64,000 bases of DNA from Nosema muscidifuracis (lineage: Eukaryota; Microsporidia; Nosematidae), in contig JAIOKI010000022.1 of NCBI GenBank assembly GCA_028335825.1, positions 1-64,000 of the forward strand, written 5' to 3'. The translations under genes and the position numbers were made by a program. The notes beneath the pieces were generated by a model. It worked only from the letters and a program-made list of their open reading frames with translations, did no database searches and was not told where the DNA came from. Below are positions 38,110-47,755 of the stretch, in pieces (the first letter of the stretch is position 1; each line of letters begins with the position of its first letter).

Positions 38110-40650
38110 AAAACTAGAAGAGAGTTTAAAAATGTAATCATATTTTTTCGTTTTATCCTTATTTATAAGGGTTTAAAATCATCCATGTTGTAATATAATG
38201 ACGTCTTTATATTAAAAATATTGATTGCAGTACTGTTTCCATATACATTTCATATCTGTTAAAGAAATTTGATTATGTCATCATCTATATTAAATACGCT
38301 TCAGTTCGCAACTCTTAGAATTTTTATTATCAATGGGTTTTCATCTTCTAAAATTAGTTTTTATGAAATTTAGATTTTATAAGACAAATAATAGAATTTT
38401 TTTCATTGAAGATAATATAAATTAAATCTTCAAATCAATGATATAATCTTATTTTTAGAATTCAACTTAAGAAAAATCTATATTGAAAATATTATTTATA
38501 ATAAATAAATCAAAGAACATAACTTAGATTAAAAATGATAGTATTTACAAAATTATTCATAAATTTATTAAATAGTTATTTATATGTTTTATTGTTGATG
38601 AATAGAAAAAATTATCAAAATAAAAAAATTTTGTTTATTAAATAAATACTTCTAATAATTTTACTGATTTATGTAATATGAATGTATTTATTTACATAAA
38701 TAATATTATAAATATTTGTTACAAGTTGGAAAAAATTAACCATCTTCTATATTCATAAAATAAGCTACTAGTCATAGAAATATTATTTTATATTTATTTT
38801 AACTCATATGAAATTTTAGCTTTAATTGAGCTATTTTCTGATATTTGATATCATATTCTGTGTTTATGTTTTCTAATTAATCTACATCTATACAGATTGT
38901 AAATTTGTTATTATATCATTTTAATTTATATAAAAAATATTATTTTGTATATTGTTATCAATTCAAATTATTTAATTAAAAATATATTCTTATATTATAT
39001 ATAGATTAAAAAGATAATAAAATTTATAATTTATTAATATTGTTTTTGAAAATATTTAATCAGTAATTAAATAATTGTTTGGTCATTACAATACATGAAA
39101 ATTTGATTAAATTTATTACGTTTATCTTAGTAAAATTACGTGTATAAAAAGTATTATTATAATGTTTTATTATAATAAATTCATAGCTATGAGAATTTGT
39201 TTATTGAAGAAATATATATATTTCAATTAAGTGAATATTTAAAAAAAATATATAAATTTGAATATTTTAGATCCATAATGTTTTTGAAAACTCTATATTT
39301 TTTGATTATAAATGGTACAAAGAATTCTTCTAATGAGATGTATGTAATAAAAGAGATCCTTCCAAGTAAAGATTACATACCTATTGATTTGGGATCTCTA
39401 GATGAATCTGATTTTATGACTGATAAGCTAGATAATTATGAAAAATCTCCAGTTATACGTTATGGGCTATTAGAAAGATACAAAATCGACAAAGATTATT
39501 TATCTTTAAATAAGTATATTGATAATCTTTATCCGAAATTAGATCAAAATTCTGTTACTTTGCAAAATGAATCAAATCAATCTTATGAGAACGAACCAAT
39601 TAATCTTTCAAATCACGATAACACAAATATTCTTCCAATAGATGATTTTTTCTTGTTTAATAAGACTATATCTATGTTTCACAATGATATGGAACAAATC
39701 AACTTACAGTTAAAATATTTATTGGATTTAATAAACAATACGCATGAATCTTATGAAGGTTATAAAGACATCTTATTAGATATAATGAAGAATCATATGT
39801 TTATACCCAACATATTTCAAATTGATGGGTTTTATAATTCTAATGATATCTATGATAATATTGATCTAATATTTAAATATATGAAATTCATTAAGGAATT
39901 CGACTTTAGCAAATTAAACATAAAGAATTATGAATATTTTAATGAAAAAGAAGAATTATCTAGTATTATAATTAAGTACATTCAATATATTACTTTAAAA
40001 ATATATTTTTTTACTAAATCAAACATCGATTTTTTGAATAAAATAACAGAAGAAGTTTATCAAAAAATGAATGAAAAGAAAATATCTAAAGAGACAATAA
40101 TTTCATGTATAATAGAAAGTATTAATAATATTGAAGATCCTTTAGACAAAATTATACTCTACAAATGTCTTTTTGACATTCTTACAAAGAAAAAAAATAT
40201 TAACTGTTTTATTAGACTTTTATTTCATATAATAATGTATTATAGAAAAGATAATGTTTATTTAATACATGAAAATGAGCATTTTTTAATGGACAGATTA
40301 TCATATTTGGTTGCATGTTTAAATCCTAAGTTGATTTTAGATTTAAAATATTTTTTTAAAAAAATAAGAAAAAATTTTTAAAAATATTTTCAGATTATTA
40401 TAAAACAAAATCAAAAGATTCATTAAGAGAAAATATCGAAATTCATGGACTATTCTTAAATTTGATAGATGAAAATCAACCAAATAAATATTACAACTTA
40501 TTAAATAGAATATTTTATAACCGTTACTTAAACAGTATAGCAATTAGATTTATGTCAAACATGATAATTCAAGGTTTTATAAAGATATTAAAAGATAATA
40601 AAATACTTTAATTAATGATTTTGCAGTTCTATATTTATTAACAATTAACA
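38110..40650 (+). repeat. Segmental duplication B, copy 2
   Basis: Direct-orientation partner of 17,950-20,620, covering about 1.1 kb of 5' flank, the family B gene and a short 3' flank (TTAATGATTTTGCAGTTCTATA against TTTATGATTTTGTAGTTCTATA). The flank has diverged more than the coding part, as expected if the gene has been under selection. Edges are by eye. Confidence 0.75.
39278..40611 (+). pseudogene. Secreted protein, subtelomeric family B, copy with a 3' frameshift
   Basis: The proper start is the ATG at 39278 (after AGATCCATA), not the upstream ATG at 39197, because the paralog at 19225 starts at the matching place with the same context. The front is nearly identical to the paralog, including EILPSKDYIPIDLGSLDESD. 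The first frame ends at 40381 within a run of T and A; the rest of the paralog's C-terminus (FSDYY.TKSKD, ENIEIHGLFLNLIDENQ, then MSNMI) continues in another frame to TAA at 40609-40611. So one frameshift in a homopolymer run cuts off about 75 residues. A sequencing error there is quite possible, in which case the gene is whole. Confidence 0.65.
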
Positions 40651-41719
40651 GATGATTATTTTTTTTAATTAATAATAATTTTCTATTAATAAAAGATAAT
40701 TTAAAAGATAGTAAATTAAAAAATAAAATAAAAATACATTATTATAACAGAATCTGTTAGTGTTTTACTTACATATAATAAGTTCATGACATTTTGATAA
40801 TTTTAAACAGAAAATATGATTTAACTATGGCTTAGGCTAATAATAGATTAAAAAATATGCTTAAGGGTTCAGTATCACTTAATGAAATATAATTTGTCTA
40901 TAATTCTTATAGATTTATTTACATAATTGCAAAATTTTTCTGTGCTAGAAATGACTTTAATTTAGCAATTTACAAAAATAAATTTTAAACTTTTGATTAT
41001 CAAAAGTATTTGATTTTAATATTATTATATAAAAAAATAATATGTGTCATAAAATCATTTATACCATTGAATAATTGATAATAATATTAATTTATTTGAT
41101 TAAGTTTAATTATCATAATATGAATATTTATTTAAATAAGAAAAATAGATTTGATTGATAAAAATATATTTAATAGAAGATTTGTATAGTAAAATAAAAG
41201 TATTAGAATTTTATTTAAGAAAAAACAAAGATATTTTATTAATATAGAGACTATATTTATAAATCTAGACTATTTTCACAGTTACTAAATTGTTATAAAC
41301 TTAGTATTTTATTATTAATTTGCATTTGATAAGCGTAACTACTATAAAAATTATTCCTTCAAAACTATCTTGCTCTTAAGATTCGTATTATTTAAAATAA
41401 ATAAAATTTTAAAGTTTTTCATTTTGCAGAGATCTTTGTAATATTAGTAATTATTTGATTTATTGACGTGTTTTATTATATAAAATTAAGATACTACTTT
41501 CAAAAGTATCTTTAATATATCGACTTGTTATATTTTAGTATTCTAAGTTGTACCGTAGAATAAGATTATTTTTTACAAAGCTTGTATGAAGTGTACAGTT
41601 TTAATTTTTAAATACACTTATATTTAAAAAATGTTGTTTAATAACCCTTTCTTAGCATAATTGTTATATTAAAAGACTGATAGTTTAATATAATGAAAGT
41701 TGAAAATATTAAAAATTTA
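40612..41719. other. AT-rich spacer, nothing supported
   Basis: About 1.1 kb at the border between the subtelomeric zone and the gene-dense core. ACCC-like signals near 40,865 and 41,646 have no usable ATG after them. Confidence 0.6.
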
Positions 41720-43531
41720 TTAAAGCATTTCGAAGCCATCACTACCTTCATTTATAGCTAGCAAAATCTTTTCTTTAAAATATTCATAAGTTGGATATTC
41801 AGGAAGTTCTAGCTCATTGAAACATGTATGTGCCTTTGGAAGACTTCTGGGATCTATAGAATACATTCTTATGATTTTAAATCTTAAATTATCTCCATTA
41901 CTTTTTAAATGAGCAAAACCTCCAAAAGGTACTTTGCTTGAACCAGTTACAAATTGTAATAATTTAGCTCTTTCTGACTGAGAAAATTCCTCTACTACTC
42001 TCCAAAACCATATAATCATGTTACTATCACTATTATATTCTAAATAAATGGTGTTATTTTTCCAATCTTCTACATCAATCTTAGGATTTCCACATATCAA
42101 CAATTCTAATTCTGATTCTGTAAATATCGAAATTAAATCTGGATCGATTACATCGTACAAACCCTCTCTGAGTGACTTTAATTGATTTTTAATTATACCA
42201 TATAACATTATATGGGCTTTCAAATCTAAATATCGATTTTTATTCTCGTCTGTAACAACTATATTTCTACCATTAGGAATTAAGTCGATATTTTTACTTA
42301 CTCCAAATTCATTTACTTCATGATCAAAGGTAATGTCAATTCCAAGATCAGCTATTGGTGTGTTCTTAATTGATAATAAAGAATTGTAATACACCGGATC
42401 AATTTCTTCTAAATCTGAAAGGGTACATTTCTTTTTTAAAATGCTCTTAAAGACACTTTTATCAAAATATGCTCCGACATTATATTTATTGATAATAGCC
42501 ATGCCTAAAATTCTTCCAACAAACTTGTAAAATTTTAAATGCTCTAAATCAAATCCACTATATGTAGAAGGCCTCAATGTTGTATTCTTATCATTAGTAA
42601 ACGAAAAATAGCCTATATCAGGATTTAAAGCATTTTTTATTATCAATTCTAACCATTCTTTTGTCAAACCACCTACGTCAATACCTTGTTCATTTTCAAA
42701 ATAAACTCTTGGCTTTTTTCTTAAATCAGAAGGACTAGTATTTAAAATCTTGTCCAAAGAATCTTCAAGAGCCGATTTTCTGTTTATATAAATTGAATAA
42801 AAACCATATAAAACTGTTCTATATCTTGAATTAATCTCTTGCCCTAAATAATCAATTTTATCTTCAAAATTTTCAAATGTACGTCTCTGATTTGTTAAAC
42901 TAGAACTATCTTCAATTTCGGAGTCATAAAATGAATTTTTAAAACTAAAAAGTAAATCTTCTTGTGGAATTTCATCAGAGATATTATTTGATTCTATTTC
43001 TTGATCTAAATTTGAGTTTTGAGAATTTCCTGATGTTTGCGGAGGTATATTTGTTGAAAAAGATTCCTCTGCATTTATAAAGGTCTCTGAAGAAGATTCC
43101 TCTACAATGTTACAATTTTCCGAATTAGATACATCACATGCTGAAGAATGAGAATTGCCATTTCTAAAATCACGTGGTAATTCATTACTTTTGTAATCAG
43201 ATGGTCCTCCACTTGTTTCATCGAATTGAGGTTCATCTGAATTTCTATGATGATAAGGCTTATCTTTACTTTGATTTTGGTGTGGCTTTTCATGACCTTC
43301 AGTTTTATTAAATTCTTCTTTATGTTTATGATCAACCTCTTCATCGTCTTTTTTCTTTTCATAAGACTCATTAGTAGCCTTCTTTGCTTCATCAGAACTT
43401 GGTGGTGTATTACTTGGAGCTGTTGGATTATCTCCATTTGAATCAATTTTAATAAATAAAAATGCTAATAGTACTATTACCACACACACATATATTAATA
43501 AATACTTCGAATTAAATCTATAAAATGACAT
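41720..43531 (-). CDS. Membrane-anchored HECT-type E3 ubiquitin ligase
   Basis: A 603-residue protein. Residues 10-28 form a single N-terminal membrane segment; 30-220 are a low-complexity, Ser/Asn/Glu-rich linker; about 249-603 is a HECT domain. Landmarks are the N-lobe FENEQGIDVGGLTKEW (278-293), KFYKFVGRILGMAI, the FGGF block before the C-lobe, and LPKAHTCFNELELPEYPTYE with catalytic Cys570. HECT enzymes accept ubiquitin on that Cys and pass it to a Lys of the substrate. Most fungal HECT ligases are far larger and soluble; a short, anchored form without WW or C2 domains is unusual and suggests action at the ER or another membrane. The start at 43531 follows AATCCCATA. Confidence 0.92.
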   Translation of the reverse strand: MSFYRFNSKYLLIYVCVVIVLLAFLFIKIDSNGDNPTAPSNTPPSSDEAKKATNESYEKKKDDEEVDHKHKEEFNKTEGHEKPHQNQSKDKPYHHRNSDEPQFDETSGGPSDYKSNELPRDFRNGNSHSSACDVSNSENCNIVEESSSETFINAEESFSTNIPPQTSGNSQNSNLDQEIESNNISDEIPQEDLLFSFKNSFYDSEIEDSSSLTNQRRTFENFEDKIDYLGQEINSRYRTVLYGFYSIYINRKSALEDSLDKILNTSPSDLRKKPRVYFENEQGIDVGGLTKEWLELIIKNALNPDIGYFSFTNDKNTTLRPSTYSGFDLEHLKFYKFVGRILGMAIINKYNVGAYFDKSVFKSILKKKCTLSDLEEIDPVYYNSLLSIKNTPIADLGIDITFDHEVNEFGVSKNIDLIPNGRNIVVTDENKNRYLDLKAHIMLYGIIKNQLKSLREGLYDVIDPDLISIFTESELELLICGNPKIDVEDWKNNTIYLEYNSDSNMIIWFWRVVEEFSQSERAKLLQFVTGSSKVPFGGFAHLKSNGDNLRFKIIRMYSIDPRSLPKAHTCFNELELPEYPTYEYFKEKILLAINEGSDGFEML

Positions 43532-46500
43532 TATGGGATTAAAAAGCTCAAAATATATATTTTAAATTAAAAAGGAGTGAAAATTAAATAATTATTAATT
43601 TTAAATTTGAATGTAACTGAAATCAAAAACTTTAATGATCAAAATTTTGAAGTTTATTATATATGATTATTAAAAAAAATTCATTTGTTATTTATAATAA
43701 ATACAAATCTAACACTGAAATCATTTCTTATAAATTTACGTCAAATAATAAAAGTTCTATGATTTAGATGATCTCAAAAAAATCTCGATAAATTTATTTA
43801 CGTTAGTAGTGATTGATATTTTTAATTTAAGCATTTTTTATTATATACATTACTTAACTTTTTTATGATTAAATATACTAAATCATAATAAAATGAATTT
43901 TTATTTCGTAACAGAATATGCCTACACAAAAGTAAACTATTAACACAAAGTTAAAGTTTTCTTAATTTATAAACTTTAAAAAAAATTGATATTATTATAA
44001 ATAAACTTATTCGAGAAATCTTAAAGAAGATACTATTCATTATAAATTACACTCTCAAGATGATTGTTACAAATAACCTTATCATTTTAATATCTATTTC
44101 TAGTAATTTAGTAGTCTAAATTATGCTATTCAATGATATATCTAATATTTAAAATATTTACATCATCACATTTTATTTTTTAATTAATTTGATATTTTTG
44201 ACAGAAATTTAACAAAATGTGATAGATATTTTAAATTTTGTATTTAATAAAATTTAAACATTTATACAATAGCCTAAATAGGTTTCTGTGATTCAAAAGA
44301 TAGAGTATACTTTTTTCAAAGATGTATCATGTAATAAAAATTTAAAATAAACCAATCAAAAAATATAAGTTGTTTAAGTAAGATGAATATTTAATTTTTA
44401 AAAACTATATTCTAACAAAATATATAATGTTCTTATTTAACATATGGTTGAAATGTAATATATATTAACAATTTTGAAGAAATAGCTTTTAGTTATTTTT
44501 TTTGACAGGTCGTGAGTTTTGACATGTGACAGATTATCAAAATATAATCATTTTCATTTTTCTTTATTCAATAAAATAAAATAAACACACCCAAATACTT
44601 TGAAAAGTTTTTAGTATTTTTGATAGAAGTTCGAATGATATTGCAATACTAAAATATTGTTCTAAAATTTATAATACAAATTATCTTTTTTAAATTAAAA
44701 TTCAGATTTTTCTTTGTGATCCCCTCCATATTTTTGATTATGTAAATAAAATCTTTATTTCGTAAAATAACATACATTCTCGTCAAAATCAGAAAATCGT
44801 AATCGATTTTAGATATATTTTTTAGTATATAAAAAATTATAATAAATATATTTTAACTAATTTTATCATAATATCTAGGAATGGTTCTTTGTACATTCAA
44901 AATTTACTATAAATTATTTCTAATGAAACAAGAAAGTTTAAAGAAATTTATTTGTGAAAAAAATTAATTTTATGTATGAGATATTTGATAATTTTTATAC
45001 CTGTTGTCAATTAATTCGTTAATTATTTCATCTTTTTTTGGTATGCTTCTTAATCAATTTTAATTTAATAGTTTTTAGGCTGAAATGAATTCTCTTGTAA
45101 TATCATCAGAAATATGTTTCTTCTTTAAAATACTTTTTTATTATACTTTTATTTAAATATTGTTTATTATGACTTTGTTTTATGGTTTATCATTTCTTCA
45201 TATCCCTTTGTTTAATAATTATTTTTTTGATAGTAATTGTTAGAATTTTTAAAATCAGATAAATTTTTTGAAGATAAGATTTATCTTCTGCTCATAACTG
45301 TGGCATCTCTATTTTAAGATCCTTTATAAAAAGTTACAGATATCCTTTCTATATTCATCCTTGTTACGTAGCAAAATATGCCTATAAAACCTCTACTCAT
45401 CAAATCAAATAAATTTAAAATACTTTTTTCTAGAATTTATCCTCAATAATTGTAAGTTATTGATTGAATCGGAAATAAATAACAACAATAATTATCATTT
45501 GTCAAGCATGTTAACAATATTCGATTAAATTTTTAATAACTATGAATAGTACAGATGTCTCAAATAAATGTGATATTAGAAATTATATAATTTATTTTAG
45601 AAGAAAAAAAATATAAACATTTGAGATTATTAGCTTTATGATAAAGCATTTTTATCCTTTCATAATGTAATAATTCTAAAAATATTTAAACTGTGATTTA
45701 TATAAAAAACAACAACAAATCTAGTGATTAAAAAAGTATCTAGCTCAATCCTCATTATATAGAGTAATTTTTTTATTAAATAAGTTTTATCAACTATTTT
45801 CACACTTTATAATGCAATTGATTTTTTTTTCATTTCAAAATATCATCATTGGATAAGACTTTAATTAATAAAGTATGATTTAATAACTTTATCTCGTATT
45901 TTGTTTAAAACTGTTGACATTTTAAAAATTTTATAAAAAGAACCCCAGTTTTTTTAGGATGTCTGAAATGAATATAAATAAAACAATTAACAAAAACAAA
46001 TTAAAATTTGCAATTAGAATTATATTGTGTGGAAATTATTTTCTTAATTAATTCTTATTTTTTCATAGTTTAAAGTTTTTTAAACTTATAGTTTCTTCTT
46101 AATTAAGCAGCGTATTTAATATAATAGATAAATATTATTTTCTCTGATTTTATTAAACTTCATTAGAAGATTCGAATCAACAAAGATTCACTATCGATTT
46201 TATATGTAATTGTTCATTATTTGACGTCTGAAAATTATAATCACTTTTCTTGTGAATGGTTTAGTATCTTTAAACTCAATATCATATTATTACTCAAAAT
46301 ATCTCAGATATATTATATTTAAGATTTTGTAGTTTTTGGTTTTTTTATATATTAAAAGCTATTTGTTTTAAGTTACATATAAATTAATTGTATAAAAGCA
46401 GTATTTTTGTCTGAAATTAGAATTAATGAAATGTAATCAACTAAAAAGGTAGTTAAGTAAAAAAAGTTTTTAAATATAAAAATAATTTAAAAATTAATCA

Positions 46501-46532
46501 AAATTTAATTAATTTTTGTTTCAAATTAAATA
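43532..46532. other. AT-rich gene-free stretch with one repeat copy
   Basis: Three kilobases without a supported gene, interrupting the otherwise dense core. The only recognised element is the second copy of the 83-bp repeat at 45913-45995. A possible start signal near 44,718 (ATCCCCTCC) is not followed by a usable frame. Confidence 0.55.
45913..45995 (+). repeat. 83-bp repeat with a conserved ATG context, copy 2
   Basis: Partner of 34590-34672 with the near-identical core CCCAGTTTTTTTAGGATGTCTGA. The ATG at 45959 opens a 30-residue frame that is similar only at the first residues (MSEMNINKTIN against MSDTNKNKTVN). Confidence 0.6.
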
Positions 46533-46748
46533 TCAAAAATGCTTCTTTAAAAAGATGGATCCAAACTTATTTTTTTTATCCAAAAGTTTTAGCTTATCTT
46601 TTATTTTCTTTTCTTTGCCAAGCTTATCCAATAACTTATCTTTGGACTTGACTTTATCTTTTAGAGACTTCATATCGAGTTTTTTAGATTTGAGCTTCTT
46701 AAAATCGAATCCATAGCATACATACAGAAAAATCAATAAAACTAGCAT
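46533..46748 (-). CDS. Small Lys-rich secreted protein, 71 aa
   Basis: The ATG at 46748 opens with a signal peptide (MLVLLIFLYVCYG) followed by a highly basic region of Lys-Leu-Lys-Asp-like segments, about one Lys in three, probably an amphipathic helix or coiled coil. An AAATTT-like element lies just upstream, though no C-run is seen. A frame on the opposite strand over the same bases is a shadow. Such short basic secreted proteins are common in the lineage; polar-tube, spore-wall or host-targeted roles are all possible and none is shown. It is divergently arranged with the calcineurin-B-like gene, with a hairpin-forming sequence between them. Confidence 0.55.
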   Translation of the reverse strand: MLVLLIFLYVCYGFDFKKLKSKKLDMKSLKDKVKSKDKLLDKLGKEKKIKDKLKLLDKKNKFGSIFLKKHF

Positions 46749-46835
46749 CAAAATATTTTCAAATTTTCTTAAATATTTTTAATTTGATTTGAAACCTAAA
46801 TGATTTTTTTTAAAATTTTTTTTATTAAATTTACA

Positions 46836-46871
46836 AATTAAACTAAGTGTTTAATAGCGCTTAGTTTAATT
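46836..46871. repeat. Inverted repeat, 14-bp arms with an 8-base loop
   Basis: Arms AATTAAACTAAGTG (46836-46849) and CGCTTAGTTTAATT (46858-46871) pair along their full length as RNA with one G-U pair. The loop is TTTAATAG. It is by far the most regular stem noticed here. Confidence 0.75.
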
Positions 46872-47127
46872 AAAATAATTAAATTTCAAACAAATTTTTT
46901 TACAATGATATCATTAAACAATATATGAAAAATCATTTAATGAAGTAATTACTAAAAATATGACATGCTTAATAAAAATTTTGGGCCTAAATTTCAAAAT
47001 TATGATTCAATTATAAAACAACCTTTTAATTAGCAATTTTTTCTAATAAAGATAATTTGTTACTTTGTTTGAAACCAATCCTATTTTTGAACTAATGTTT
47101 TAAGTTTTTTGGTAAAACTAATTTCTT

Positions 47128-47162
47128 CTCCTTAATAAAAATACTGGTCCTTTTTTAAGGAG
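47128..47162. promoter_or_regulatory. Inverted repeat CTCCTTAA/TTAAGGAG upstream of the EF-hand gene
   Basis: CTCCTTAA at 47128-47135 is mirrored by TTAAGGAG at 47155-47162, ending 33 bases before the ATG at 47196, followed by a TATA-like stretch. It could be an operator-like site for a dimeric factor; this is inference. Confidence 0.4.
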
Positions 47163-47195
47163 TTCTAGTATATATAAAAATTCCAAATATAATAT

Positions 47196-47633
47196 ATGTA
47201 TCTTAAGGAAAGAGTAAGACGTGCTATAAAATATAATGGAGAAATAAATATAAGTGATATACAAAACTTAAAGAATCTTAAAAATAATCCTATTTCACAT
47301 AGATTATTACTCAGATACTCTCAAGATGAAATTATTAATTTTGATGAAATGTTTGATGATTTACAAAGCTTTGTTTCTTCTAAAGAAGTTTCTGTTAAAT
47401 TAAGGATTTTATTTAAGATCTACGACTCTGACAAGGATGGTTTAATTACGAAATTAGATTTATTCGAAATCATAAAAACTTATTCGGAATGTAAAAATGA
47501 AAAGACTATTATGGATATTGTAAATTCGACATTTGATGAAGCAGGTGTTTATTTAGAAGTCTTAGATTTTGATCAGTTTAAAGAAATTATATTGTGCAAG
47601 AGCTTAAACCTAAAAAAACTACTTAGATGTTAA
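47196..47633 (+). CDS. Calcineurin B-like EF-hand protein
   Basis: A 145-residue protein matching the regulatory subunit of calcineurin, usually about 170 residues. LKNNPISHRLLLRY aligns with the NPLVxRV segment of the family, FDEMFDDLQSFVS with its EFI..LS.FS segment, and KLRILFKIYDSDKDGLITKL is the conserved third EF-hand with Asp at loop positions 1, 3 and 5 and Gly at 6. The other three hands have lost most ligands (for example EAGVYLEVLDFDQF in the last), so perhaps only one calcium is bound. No N-myristoylation Gly follows the Met. It would partner a calcineurin catalytic subunit encoded elsewhere. Confidence 0.75.
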   Translation: MYLKERVRRAIKYNGEINISDIQNLKNLKNNPISHRLLLRYSQDEIINFDEMFDDLQSFVSSKEVSVKLRILFKIYDSDKDGLITKLDLFEIIKTYSECKNEKTIMDIVNSTFDEAGVYLEVLDFDQFKEIILCKSLNLKKLLRC

Positions 47634-47755
47634 AAAATAAATAGATTATTTAAAATTATATCTCATATGGAAAAAAAAACAACTTGAAAAATTTTATAAA
47701 GACATTATATTCTTGAAAAAATATATTTAAAATAATACTTAAATAAACTTTTTAA

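Larger units (their letters stand above)
36804..39277. other. Spacer holding a GC-rich island, a minus-strand relic and a duplicated 5' flank
   Basis: About 37,550-38,110 is clearly richer in GC than its surroundings and holds the 58-residue frame (37542-37718) and a minus-strand open stretch (37682-37885). From about 38,110 the DNA matches the region before the gene at 19225. The rest shows nothing beyond a start-like signal near 36,972. Confidence 0.5.
46749..47195. other. Divergent intergenic region between two genes
   Basis: A 447-base space that serves as the 5' region of both neighbours. It contains a long perfect-pairing inverted repeat at 46836-46871 and a shorter one at 47128-47162, listed separately. 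Confidence 0.6.

Noticed and set aside
43102-43446. Frames overlapping the linker of the HECT gene on both strands
   Set aside because: Low-complexity coding DNA gives open shadows; they lack start signals and domains.
46516-46716. Plus-strand Ser/Leu/Phe-rich frame opposite the Lys-rich secreted gene
   Set aside because: It is the antisense of Lys codons; the minus-strand frame has the signal peptide and upstream AAATTT element.
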